DNA of 64,000 nucleotides, taken from positions 496,001 to 560,000 of the forward strand of contig JAJOHG010000005.1 of assembly GCA_021029095.1 (NCBI GenBank), given 5' to 3'. This document shows positions 23,773-34,900 of this stretch, in pieces. The translations under genes and the position numbers were made by a program. Position 1 is the stretch's first letter. Each line of letters opens with the position of its first letter. The notes under the pieces are model-generated. The model was not told the origin of the DNA, made no database searches, and saw only the letters and a program-made list of their open reading frames with translations. The DNA is from Phellopilus nigrolimitatus. Lineage: Eukaryota > Basidiomycota > Agaricomycetes > Hymenochaetales > Hymenochaetaceae.

Positions 23773-24742
23773 CTACTGCGACTTAATGCGTGGACTGCGA
23801 CCGGTAACGCGCGAGTGGACAGCATTGATGCCACGGAAAGAGAGGAAAGCGATGGTCGTGACGGCGCCGTATATGACGATACGGATCGGCAGCGGGTTCA
23901 CCGTGAGGAACGGATACGGGACTGCACAGAAATCGAATGAAATTAAAGCTCAATATTTTGATACCATTGAAGCTTAAACACTCACACGTCCCGTTGTGCG
24001 ACGCACAGTACTCAACCCACACGGAATACCACACGCCGAACGCGAACGCCATGGCGGTCGCGCCGTGACGCGCGGCGCGGACGCCGTAGCTGTCCTCGAA
24101 GGCGAAGAAGTCCACGAGGAGCGCGGCGGCGGGGACGGCGTGCAGGGCGAGGTCGAGCGAGAGGGGGATGCGCACGAAGTCCGGTGTGGGGGCGGCCGAG
24201 GACGAAGAGGGTTCGGAGGAGCCGGGGACGGGCTGGAGGATGAGGCTCGGGAGGAAGAGCATGAGGGACCAGTAGATGGAGGTCACGACAACGGATAGCT
24301 GCAGGCGGTGTTATTAGGTATGGATAGAAGGGGAGGCGGAATATGGCGTACTGGTAGGGCAATCATGAAGAAAGCGCGTTTTGTTTGCTTCAGCGCTGCA
24401 TGTGCAGGTCAGAACAAAATATTTTCCTCGTTGAAGGGAGTCGCCTGGCACTCACGCTGGGATGTCGGGAGTAAATCACAGAACAAGCTGAGGAGCATCG
24501 TGAGCCACGAGACAGCCATCCTAGTAAAAAAAACAAAGAAACATTCAGTGCATACGACGCGAAAGAAACGGGGGAAAATGAACTGACGACTGGATTGTCA
24601 GAAACTGGAGATGGCCACCCTTCTGGTGCTGGATGAAGGTGTGCAGCACGGTCGTCTCGAGGGCGTTGTAGGCCCAGCCCATGATGAGCGCCGACACGGC
24701 GTGCAGGACGAGTGAGCCAGTGGCTTTGGTCGACGTGGACAT
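23773..24742 (-). CDS. FAR-17a/AIG1-like membrane hydrolase family protein
   Basis: Multi-pass membrane protein of the AIG1/ADTRP family, whose animal members hydrolyse fatty-acid esters of hydroxy fatty acids. The ATG at 24742 begins MSTSTKATGSLVLHAVSALI. The conserved NALETTVLHTF block carries the likely nucleophilic threonine, and YSVWVEYCASHNGTCPYP the likely catalytic histidine, by analogy with AIG1. Exons follow as SMAVSWLTMLLSLFCDLLP, a short exon PLKQTKRAFFMIALP, LSVVVTSIYWSLMLFLPSL, and the C-terminal LTVNPLPIRIVIYGAVT, ending RSPRIKSQ with TAG at 23775-23773. All five or so exons join in frame. Substrate in this fungus is unknown. It shares a 148-bp divergent promoter with the FUN14 gene. 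Confidence 0.75.
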
Positions 24743-24890
24743 GGTTGCGGACAACGTTGGGAGGAGACGGGCGCAAAGATGTGCGTGATCGGCACTGGAC
24801 GGCAATGCGACGTCATCATCTTTTACGTCCGGGATCGACACACCGACGTCGACTTCGACGGCGACGACAACGTAGCCGACAGCGTAGACG

Positions 24891-25721
24891 ATGCTCAGAC
24901 TATCGAGGCCGTTGCAGCACATGTGTAGCGCGAGGCCACAGCTCAGCTCTCGCTCCCTCAATATTCGCCCCACGCTAGCCAGCCCCGTACGACGCACATT
25001 CTCGAACCACCAGCCGGTTTCGCACATTCTTAAAAGCACTTCTTCAACATCAGGCAAGACGAGTGCGGCTTCATATTCCTGGGGACTGCGAGGAATAGTG
25101 GGCGCGACGGCGCTGATGGGTGCTGCACTCGGACTCGCTGCGTCTCAGCGGCCTGTTGTCTTATGTGAAGGTACGTCGGCGTCTCTCCTCTCCGATCCCC
25201 CATTCTAATACCCTTCGCTTTCGAAAGCTCCTCCTGCCGAGTTCAAGCAGAAAGTAGCCAGCCCGGACCCACACTTGGATCCCGACGCCCTCCCGCCCCC
25301 GCCGCAGTCCTCCGTGAACCTGTACGAGCTCAGCTTTGGCACCGTGTGCGGCGTGTGCACCGGCGTCTTCGTCAAAAAGGGCGCGAAGGCGCTTGCCTTC
25401 GTCCTCGGCGGCGTGTTCGTCATGCTCCAGGTCCGGGTCGTCCCCGTGCATTTCGTCCGCAAGCATGTAGCTCATCAACTTGGCTTCTTACTTTTGCAGT
25501 ACTTCGCCTCCCTGCATCTCGTACGCGTCAACTGGTCGCGCGCAGAGTCCGGATTCCAGGAGCTTTTCTATAGCAAATCGACGAGTGTGGGTGGGCAGGA
25601 AACGCGTCGCCCGCCGACGGTGCTTGCACTCTGGCGCTGGCTCGTAGACTTCCTGACTGCGGACTTCCAACCACGCGCATCTTTCATCGCAGGCATGGCT
25701 CTCGGGTTGCGTATCGGTTAG
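24891..25721 (+). CDS. FUN14-domain mitochondrial protein
   Basis: FUN14 family membrane protein; animal FUNDC1 is a mitophagy receptor of the outer mitochondrial membrane. The N terminus (MLRLSRPLQHMCSARPQLSSRSLNIRP as residues 1-27) is rich in Arg/Ser and lacks acids, resembling a mitochondrial presequence. A hydrophobic segment GIVGATALMGAALGLAAS follows. After an intron the FUN14 core appears: NLYELSFGTVCGVCTGVFVKKG, KALAFVLGGVFVMLQ and YFASLHLVRVNW. A loop leads to the last helix FIAGMALGLRIG at the stop (25719-25721). No clear LC3/Atg8-interacting motif stands out near the N terminus, so a mitophagy role is not shown by the sequence. Confidence 0.8.
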
Positions 25722-25995
25722 GTCCCAAACAAGTGAGAGAACGATGCATAGTATACAGATGACAAACGAAAATAAAGGATAAAGACAAACGAAACGGAGA
25801 CACGCATGAGTAACAGCATACATTGTGCTTGCATAAGACATAAGCAGTAGCGCACAAGCGCTGAGAACATGCAGACCATAGTACAACCCTCACTCTCCTC
25901 AACCATGTATCCCGCAAAACAACCACATTTCGCCTCGAAATGACGATTTTGACAAAGCTTCCGAAGTAGAAAGGCCGACGAAGAGCGGAAGCTGT

Positions 25996-27238
25996 TTAGA
26001 GTTTGGCGGCGTTCGCAGCAGATAAGCTCTGGCCGTGAGCCTTGGCGCGCTTGCGGAGCATTTGGGTGGACTTGTTGCCACGGATACCTCCACCCCACTG
26101 GCGGCGCTGGTCTTCATACTTGTCAGAGCTGGAAAGGCAACACATTAGTATAGTAACAGAGCGCTTTTACACACACAAAAACCCACAAGTTGGCCTTGGC
26201 GGCAGAGATGATAGTGCTGAGCTCCTTCTGGTCCTCAGACTTGACGTCCTGGACCGTGAGGACGGCGGCGGTCTTCTTGTGCACGACCGTGCCGAGACGC
26301 GCCTTGCTCTTCACGATAACGTACGGGACACCCATCTTGCGGCAGAGCGCAGGCAGGAAGATGACAAGCTCGATGGGGTCGACGTCGTCCGCGATGACGA
26401 CCAGCGACGCCTTCTTTGCCTCGACGAGCGCTACGCTGTGGTTGAGACCGTACTTGACGAAAAGCGGCTTCTTCTCCGGCTTCTGCGCGGCCTCCTTCTC
26501 CTCCGCTGTAGCAGCGGCGATGCTTGCGAGGCGCGCCTTCTTCTCCTGCTTCGTCTCCGGACGATATTTGTTGAGGAGCTTGAAGAGCTGCGTCGCCGTG
26601 TTCTTGTCGAGCGTGTGCGCGAACTGGGCGATGGCCGGAGGCACCTTAAGGCGCTGGTGGAGAATGACCTTCTGGCGCTGGAGGCGGACGTACTCGGGCC
26701 ACTTGACAAAGCGAGTCAAGTCGGTCTTCGGCTGGATGTCCTGGCCTGTGAAAGCGCATTAGCTTCAGTCTCCCTCTTTTTGCTTTCGCACGCACCGATA
26801 CCGAAGTTCTTTGGGGTCGCCTCGAAGAGAGGGTTCTTCGCTGGCTTGGACGACTTGGAGGCGCCGAAGGGCGCGGGGGCCGGCTTCTTTCCGGTCTTCT
26901 TGGCGGGAGGCTGGTCATGGAGACGAGTACAGTCAGCGCCGTGCAACTCAAAAAAGTCACGCAGACGAATGCGACTCGGAGCTCTAGCGCCCGCACCACG
27001 CCGGGCGCGGGCCCAGCATTGTACGCATCATCAGCCTGCACGGTGGCAACGGCTTCCGCGCAGAAATGTGTGATACCAAGACGGCGTGCATCTGCAAACA
27101 TTTGAGATCAGCGAAACGACGCCATCCACAGAAACGACGTACAATCCACCCGTCCTGAACGGCTTATACACACTCTCTTACTGGTTTGCTCTTGCTCCTC
27201 GTCGTCTCGCTGTCATAGACAGCCATTGAACTCACCAT
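25996..27238 (-). CDS. RPL8: 60S ribosomal protein eL8 (RPL8/L7a)
   Basis: Large-subunit ribosomal protein with an L7Ae-type RNA-binding fold. Exon 1 contributes only the ATG (27238-27236), followed by GTGAGT; a 325-nt intron leads to exon 2 at 26910 ([19 protein letters not shown]). Later exons give [51 protein letters not shown], the L7Ae core ([36 protein letters not shown]), and the C terminus [19 protein letters not shown], ending NAAKL with TAA at 25998-25996. Length and motif order match eL8. Intron 1 is much longer than its neighbours and may contain a snoRNA. Confidence 0.93.
26927..27041 (-). ncRNA. Candidate C/D-box snoRNA in RPL8 intron 1
   Basis: On the transcribed (minus) strand the long first intron of RPL8 contains UGAUGA (27033-27028, preceded by C) as a C-box-like element and CUGA (26936-26933) as a D box. 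The bases outside them, GUGCAG (27041-27036) and CUGUAC (26932-26927), can form a six-pair terminal stem including one G-U. The 115-nt length is at the upper end for this class. The interior is GC-rich, and I could not identify C'/D' boxes or an rRNA target, so this is a hypothesis. Confidence 0.3.
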
Positions 27239-27400
27239 TCTTGGTGGTCGACGATACTTGCAGAAGGATTGAGGAATTGGGGAGCTCGAGTCAAGCTGGC
27301 GGTGATCTTTGCTCGTTGTTTGCACTTATTGTCGCTTTTGCCTAAATCAGACAGCCATAATCAGTCTTCAAAATTTGGTCAACTCTATACTTTCAGAAAA
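27239..27400. promoter_or_regulatory. Short divergent promoter of RPL8 and NOP2
   Basis: 162 nt between the two ATGs. Both genes act in ribosome production, so shared control is plausible. No canonical TATA box is obvious. Confidence 0.5.
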
Positions 27401-29860
27401 ATGGGCCGCCGAGCAAAGAACAAGCAATCCGCCCCCACCCCACTCACAGAGAAGAACAACGGTGACCGGCCGTCGTACAAAAAGCTCGGAAAGCGCAAGC
27501 AAAGCCCCGAGCAGGAGAACCGGCCAGCGAAGAAGGTCAAGGCGAAGGAGGCCCCCAAGTCCTTGAGCAACTCCAAGGACAGGAAGGCGAAGGGTAAGCC
27601 TGCGAATCCAAAGGGCGATGATGATGATGAGGTTGAAGAGAGTGGGGGAAGTGCTTGGGAAGATGTGGATGAGGACTCTTTGAAAGCCGAAAAAAAGTAC
27701 GTCTATGCGGTTCTCCTCTTAAAACATTATTTACATTTTGGTTTTTCAAGGGCACTGTTTGACGATAGCGAAAACGAGCAGGCAGGATTTCTGGGGGACC
27801 TTGATGATCTGAGTGGTGAAGATGAGAATGACGAGTGAGTTTGCTCCAGTCTATGCCTATCGAATATTGACCGATTCTTTCCTTTAGGTTTTCTCTCCCG
27901 GTATGCTGCTGTAACACTCATCTTACAAGATATCTGAAACTTATTTCGCTCATAGAACGGCACTGCCAAGGAGCTTGACCTCGGGTCGTCTTCAGAAGAC
28001 GAGGTCCCTCCGACAAAAAAATCAAAATCAAAATCAAAACCCGCCAAGCCTACACCTGGCTCGGATTCGGACGACTCGGACGACTCGGACGCCGACTCTG
28101 ATGAGGAGCGAATCACCGCAGTCAACTTCGAGGCACGAGCTCGTGCGCTCGACGAACAGGCTGCACTCGACGCGGAGCTCGACGCAGAAGAGCTACGCCA
28201 AGCAGCGCTCGCTTATGGTTCCGATGAGGATGAGATGGAGGGCCAGGGAGAAGATGATATGGATGAAACTGGTCAGGGTGACGGTGATGGATTTGTGCTC
28301 CCGACAGCAGAGGAGCGCGAGGAGGAGCGAAAGAGCGGTGTGCAGGATTTGGGCGCCGTACAGCGGAGGCTGCGGCACTGTGCGCGTGTACTCTCGAAAT
28401 TTGGGAAGTTGGGAGGGAAGGATCGGTGTGAAAGGCTTACTGTTACTTTTGTATCACATAGCTGATTTTGTCTTTCTAGGTCACGCTCCGAATACGTCGA
28501 GCAGATACTTGCAGATATCGCCAGCTACTATGGATATAACGAGTTTCTTGTCGAGAAGTTATTCCAGCTCTTCCCCGTGCTCGAGGTGAGTACATTATTT
28601 TGATTTCTACATCAAATTATTTATCTTATTCTCTAAGGCTATCGAATTTTTCGAGTCAAACGAGCTTCCCCGCCCCGTTACTATCCGAACTAACACTCTC
28701 CGCACACGGCGCAAGGATCTCGCGCAGGCGCTCATCGCTCGCGGTGTCTCGCTCGAGCCAATAGGAAAGTGGACTCCTGTCGGACTGCAAGTGTTCGAGT
28801 CCGCCGTTCCGCTTGGTGCTACACCCGAGTACCTCGCGGGCCACTACATGCTCCAGGCCGCCTCTTCATTTTTGCCTGTGATGGCGCTTGCCCCCCAACC
28901 CAACGAACGCGTGCTCGATATGGCCTCTGCACCCGGAGGAAAGTCGGCGTACATCTCCGCGCTGATGCAGAATACGGGCGTCGTGTTTGCAAACGACGCG
29001 AACAAGACGCGCACGAAGAGCCTGACGGCGAATGTGCACAGACTCGGGTGCAAGAATGTTGTGGTGTGTAACTACGACGGACGCGAGTTCCCGAAAGTGC
29101 TCGGCGGGTTCGATCGCGTGTTACTCGACGCGCCGTGTAGTGGTACCGGTGTCATTAGCAAAGATGCAAGTGTGAAAGTCAACAAGGTGCGAAATAAATC
29201 AGGATTATATTTACTAATAATAATTCAAATTCTGTTCTTCCTCTTTTCTAGTCCGCGCGCGACTTTGCCCTCTTGTCCCATCTGCAGAAACAGCTCATCC
29301 TCTGCGCCATCGACAGTGTCACGCCCGCCTCGCCCACCGCGTCGGGCATCGTTGTCTATTCCACGTGCTCTGTCACTGTTGACGAGAACGAGGCTGTCAT
29401 CGACTACGCGCTACGCAAGCGGCCGCACGTAAGCCTGCTCGACACCGGTCTCGCGTTCGGGCGCGAGGGCTTCACGCGCTTCCGCGGGAAGATCTTCGAC
29501 CCGAGCGTAAAGCTCACGCGCCGTTTCTACCCGCACGTGCACAACATGGATGGCTTCTTTGTCGCAAAACTGAAGGTCGGCCGCCCGCAGAAGGGTGCCG
29601 CAAAGCGCGCGGAGGGCGAAAGCGCGAAGAATGCGGGTGCGCCTGTTACCGATGGCATGGATGTGGATGAAGGAGGGGGTGAATTGAAGTTTAATGACGA
29701 GGAGGACCGGCCATACCTTGAAGGTCAGTGTCATGTATATTGGGCTGAAGGAACACTATCTAATATCAGACTTCTCAATTTAGAAACCAAACGACGACAG
29801 ATGAAGGCAAAAGGGTTGCGTGTTCCGGCCAGGTCTTCGCTCGTCAAGCCCGTCAGCTAG
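27401..29860 (+). CDS. NOP2: 25S rRNA (cytosine-C5) methyltransferase NOP2
   Basis: Nucleolar RNA m5C methyltransferase needed for 60S assembly. It begins [15 protein letters not shown], then a Lys-rich and acidic N-terminal region ([30 protein letters not shown]). The conserved NOP2 pre-domain follows: [39 protein letters not shown] and [21 protein letters not shown]. The catalytic domain shows [18 protein letters not shown] (SAM binding), [13 protein letters not shown] (motif IV) and [13 protein letters not shown] (the catalytic Cys motif VI). It ends [10 protein letters not shown]. About seven introns. The short exon after the GTACG donor near 27697 and the alternate acceptors are consistent with an uninterrupted frame. 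Confidence 0.94.
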
Positions 29861-30239
29861 AGTTATATGTGTTTGTTATCTTTCTTTGGTCTTGCTTCTG
29901 GTTGCATTTTTTTATTGTACCTCCATCTTGTTGTGTTAAAAAGCTGTCGGAGTCAAGATTTTTCTTTCGTCAAACGGGTGACGGAAAAGTACAAGGGATC
30001 AACGCAAAAAAAATTCAAATTTCGACCGTCCAGCTTCGAAAAACATCTAACTACCTTTATTTTTTTCTTAAAATCGCCACAAGGACGAGCGTGTACACAA
30101 AATGTCAATAAATCGTTCAGTCAAGAAAATCATGAGACGAGCGATGAGCAAGTAATTGTTCGTAAAATCCGTCCAGCACGGTGTATGCCCGGTCATCTCG
30201 GAGTCCAGTTAAATCCTGTCGACAAGCAGAGGAGGCAGC
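29861..30239. other. Convergent 3' intergenic region
   Basis: 380 nt, AT-rich, between the stops of NOP2 and the first PalI-like gene. Only 3' UTR-like sequence seen. Confidence 0.5.
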
Positions 30240-31252
30240 TCAGAATTTTTCAGTATCTTGTTTTCTAAAGTAAAAGTAATTAGACAACTAGCTCCACTTT
30301 TTGATAGCAGGTCAAACATACCTGCGTCTGCCTCGTGTTGCAAAAATCCCACAGCACGCGCCAAAGCATGCCGCCCAGAGGAGGACGGCCGCTGCAAGAA
30401 TCATCCACGTCTGATGGTGTAAATTAGAATAGTATTCTCCGAAACAGAATCGAAAGTCTCCAACGCACCCCACTTCCCCACGTCGCTTTGACATCCCCCT
30501 TCGTCGCGTTTTTTAGCTTATGCTGCACAACCGCGACAAAAATTACGTCGATGAGAAACACGATCGTTGTCAATACCGACGCGAGGATGGACACGATGAG
30601 CGTCACGCTCGAGCAAAGACGCGCTCGCGATGCCGGCTGCAACAGTATGAACAGCGAAAGCACGAGTCCGAGAAACGTCAGCCCACATGCTATCATTAAC
30701 TTTTAGAAGCTTTCCGTGCGAGTGAAACCGGAGGACATACCTATCGGGTGGAGCACCAAAACACTCGTAACAGATCGCGAGAGGGTGTCCGAAATGCCAA
30801 CGACTTGGCTGCAAGCGGTGCAAAGTTAACATAGCAGTTCGAATACCTATAGCAAAACGCTTATACATACAGAGCATTCTCGACATTGCTGTTGAGTGTG
30901 TACCCTAGATGCGGCTTGGAGCACTCGCCTGCCTTATTTATGCTCTGCCCAGCCGCTCTTCAAATAGTGTATCATGAAGATCAATCAAGAAACGTGAATC
31001 GACAGACACGCACTCTGCTTCGACGGACGAGATACAGTACCCCCACACTCCAAACTTCACATTTCCGCTCGCATCGATACTGACAACGCTGAAGCCCTCA
31101 CTGAGGGTCGCAGTAAGCTTGAGAAGGTCTATGGACTTGATGATAGGGACGGAGAGGGAGACAAGGAGGAGAAGGAGGAACGCCACAAAGAACAAAAGTG
31201 GCGTGAGGCGGGCAACAGACATGGTTAGAGAACAAGACGAGGAGCTTGACAT
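30240..31252 (-). CDS. PalI/Rim9-like four-TM membrane protein, short-tailed (paralogue 1)
   Basis: Predicted plasma-membrane protein of the PalI/RIM9/SUR7 superfamily; PalI/Rim9 assists the ambient-pH sensor of the Rim101/PacC pathway. TM1 is LTPLLFFVAFLLLLLVSLS, followed by the family-type PIIKSI and KFGVWGYC. An extracellular segment with GECSKPHLGYTL follows, then VTSVLVLHPI. TM2 is CGLTFLGLVLSLFILL; TM3 SVTLIVSILASVLTTIVFLID; TM4 TWMILAAAVLLWAACFGACC. After TM4 only a short basic tail (RGRRRKQDTEKF) remains before TGA at 30242-30240. An ATG at 31252 or 31222 could be used. The first intron is best read GTGTCT..ATAAG. A second copy with a very different tail lies 7.4 kb away on the same strand. 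Confidence 0.75.
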
Positions 31253-31985
31253 TTTGCTGCAGACAGTTTATATGCATCGCCGATCAGGCCCCTCCACAGG
31301 CATAGAAATAGCGCACAACGAACTCTCCACTTCCTCATTTCGCAGATAGCCAAGGCTTCCAGGTGACGTACTAGTGTAAAGCTGGAAAGCAAGGTCGCAA
31401 GACTGCTCCTGATGAAGTCACGTCCCAAGGAGTCAAACGAGTAGGTATCTCAGACTCAGAGTGGCCGCACCGCAGATATTTGTACTAAGTTGCAATTGAA
31501 GTGCATCAATATCGCCGTCGAGAGCAACACCTTCTTTCCTGGTTTGATTCATCAGACTTTATAAGAGCTCCATATTGAGTCCTTTTTGGTCACTCAAGGA
31601 CGTGCTTTGAAGCTGTGTGTGTCATGCATGATACATGGCAAAATAATATGCTTGGGAAAAGTCTACATGACACGCGGCAGGGGATTGAACAAATTGTTAC
31701 AGTACAAACAACTTCAATCATTCTTACCGCAAGAAATAATATGAATCAACTTCCGTTGTCTTAGCTGGCACGCACATTCAAATTTACACTCCAAAGAATC
31801 TGACAACCAAGAAGAAGAGTAGAATGTATTGAATCTTAAAAATTAAGTACATCCACGAAATACACAAATAATAAGCACCAAACAGGCTTTTTACAAAATC
31901 CCATAATAATACAAAAATATCCCAAGCAAAATCCTGATTGAATATCATGAAGTGAACATTTTATCCTCCATTACCCCTGGCCAAA
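31253..31985. other. AT-rich intergenic region
   Basis: About 730 nt between the start of PalI-like paralogue 1 and the stop of the repeat ORF. AT-rich, no coding or RNA signal recognised; it should hold the 3' UTR of the repeat gene and the promoter of paralogue 1. Confidence 0.4.
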
Positions 31986-34900
31986 TCAGTTGAAAATATA
32001 AGAACCACACTGCTTGCACATCCTTGGTCCAGACTTCCCAGACTTCCCATTGCTATAATCATCCAAACCTAATGCATTTCTGTGTGAGCCTTCTGTATTA
32101 TCCAAACAGACTCCAGATTTTATATCAGAGTCAGAGTCAGACTCTTTTGCATGATCAACGCAAACTTCAGAGGGAACTTGAGAGCCAGAACTATTGGTAG
32201 GCAGGTCTCCATCAGACTCTTCTGCATAGTCAGAGGAGGCTTCTGTGTACATTCCAGAACTAGATTCAAACAATTCCATGTCAGAATCTTCAGTATATTC
32301 AGGATGGATTTGAGATTCCAAAGTCTCAGAGCCATGATCAGGTAAGTCCCTCTCAGGTACTTCAGCATAATTAGAATGGAGTTCATTTTGTATTTCATCA
32401 GGGCCAGAAAGGCTTTTGTCAGGCTCATCTGCATAGTTAGAGGGCATTTCAGATTCCACTTCAGAGACAAGGTTAGATAGATCCTTGTCAGAATATCCAG
32501 CATCATCAGACTCTACTAGAGAACCACGACCAGAGATGTCACTGTCAGATACTTCTGTGTAATCAGCTTGTCTTTTATCTTCAGTTTCAGATCCAGATTG
32601 GGACAAACTTCTGTCAGAATCTTCTGCATCATGATGTACAGTGTAAATTTGAGATTTTGGTTCATCAGATCCAAGGTCAGCAGGTGACTCCTTGATAGAT
32701 GCTTCTGCATAATCAGAATAGACTGCAGATTTTGCTTCAGAACCAGGGTCAGACAGGCTTCTATCAGAGACTTCTGCAAGATCAGAGTGCACCCTTGAGT
32801 CAGAACTCAAATTATGGCTAAGTTGTGAAATATCCCTGTCATATTCTCTGGGATGGCCAGAGTGGATTTGAGACTCCTCTTCAGAATAAGGTTCAGACAG
32901 GTCCTCATCAATTTCTTCTGAGTAACCAGAGTGCACTTCAGAACCCACATAAGACTCAGGTTTAGTCACGTCTTTGCCAAGGTCTTCTGTATATTCAGGC
33001 TGTACTTCAGTTTGAACTTCAGGGCCAGTATCAGATAAATTTCTGTCAGGAATTTCTGTATATTCAGAGTAGGTTTCTGATTGTACTGCAGAGCTATGGT
33101 TGGGGGAGTCCTTGTGAGATTGTACTGTAGATCTAGAATAATCTTCAGCATCCACTCCAGAATAGGGGCCAGGAAGGCCACTGTCAATTTCTTCCATAAA
33201 TTCAGAGTTGTCTTCAGAGCTAGTTTGAGAGCTCAATTCAAAGATGTCTTTATCATCCTCTTTTCCATAATCAGGGTGCACTTCAGTTTGTATTTCAGAG
33301 CCAGGCTCAGACAGGTCACTGTCAGATTCTGCTGTATAGGTAAGCTGGTCTTCAGATTGAGCTTCAGAGTAAGGGATGGACTTGTTAGATTCCTCTGCAG
33401 AACCAGGTTGTACATCAGAATCAACATCTGAAATAGGCTCAGACAGGTCTCTGTCTGATTCTCCAGCACAATCAGAATGGCTTCCGTCCTTTATTTCAGA
33501 GCCAGCTTGAGTTCCAGAGATATCTCTATTAAGTTGTTGTACATAGTCAGAGTGCACTGCAGAGTCTTCTGGAGTGACAAATTCAGAATTAGACTGCTCT
33601 CCATCAGATTCTCTTTGATATTCAGGATTATCTGAATCCACGTTAGTATGGACCTCAGAATTAGACAGATCTTTGCCAGACTCTTCTGTGTAATCAGGCT
33701 TGACAGTAGAATGTATTTCAGAATCAGATCCAGAAACCTGGCTGGCCTTATTAGAGTAGGCTTCATATTGTACTTCAGAGCCAGGGATAGAAAGATCCTT
33801 GTTAGATTTTTCTGAATAGTCAGTGTACATTTGGGAGTCTGCTTCAGATGCAGGATGAGATATATTTCCATCTGAGTCATCAGTATAATCAGAATGGGCT
33901 CCAGATTGTAATACAGTACTGGGATCAGAAATGTTCCTGTCAAAGTCTTCTTCTGCACTGTGCAAGTGCCCTTCAGAATCAACTGCAGAGCCAGGGACAG
34001 AGTGTTCTCTGTCAGGTTCTTCTGCAAAATCAGATTGCACTCCATAATCCACATTTGAGTCAGTGTCAGACAGATCTTTAGCAGATTTTTCAATATGTTC
34101 AGAGTGCCTTTCATCCTCTATTTCAGAGTCATGGTCAGCGAAATTTCCATCATATTGTTCTTCATGTTCAGAAGCCACTGCAGAATCAATCCCTGAGGCA
34201 TTTCTGTCAGATCCATCAAGCTCAGAGTGACCCCCAGATTGGATTTCAAAGTTAGAGTCAGGCAAGTCCCTGTCAGGTGCTTTTGCATAGCCTGAGTGCA
34301 TTCCAGCTGCAGAGCCAGGATTGGTTAAATCCCTGTCAGATCTCACTTGAGAACCAGGCATTGACATGGTTCTATTTTGCTCTTCTGCATCTTCAGTGTG
34401 GGATCCAGACTGCACTTCTGAGTTGAGGTCAGATACCTCTCTGCCAAGTTCTTCTTCATTGTCAAAGTCAGATCCAGATTCTACTTTAGAATCAGTGGAA
34501 GACAAATCATCTGAATATTCCTCATATTCAGGATGAAGATCAGATTCTAATTCAGATTGTGACATTTCCTTGTCAGACTCTTCTGAATATTCAGACTGCA
34601 CTCCAGACTCCACAGCATAAACAGGATCAGACATTTCTGTGTCAGATTTCTCTGTATATTCAGAGTGATCCTCAGTTTCTGTTTCAGAGTAGGCTTCAGG
34701 GGTTATTTCAGGACTGATTTCAGACAGGCTTTTCTCTGATTCCCCTGTAGACTCAGAGTGACCTGAAGGTTGCACTTCAGAACCAGAATAGCCTCTGTCA
34801 GCCTGAGGTTCTTCTGCATAGTCAGAGTGGAATTTAGATTGGGCTTCAGAACCAGGCTCAGAGAGGCCTGTGACAGATTCCTCTGCATAATCAGAGTTGA

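Noticed and set aside
26646..27101. 151-codon ORF overlapping RPL8 exon 2 and intron 1
   Set aside because: It runs through the intron in a different frame; the spliced eL8 reading is unambiguous.
33491..34114. Leu/Ile-rich ORFs in other frames of the repeat tract
   Set aside because: They are shadows produced by the 69-nt repeat read out of frame; the Ser/Glu frame is far longer and continuous.
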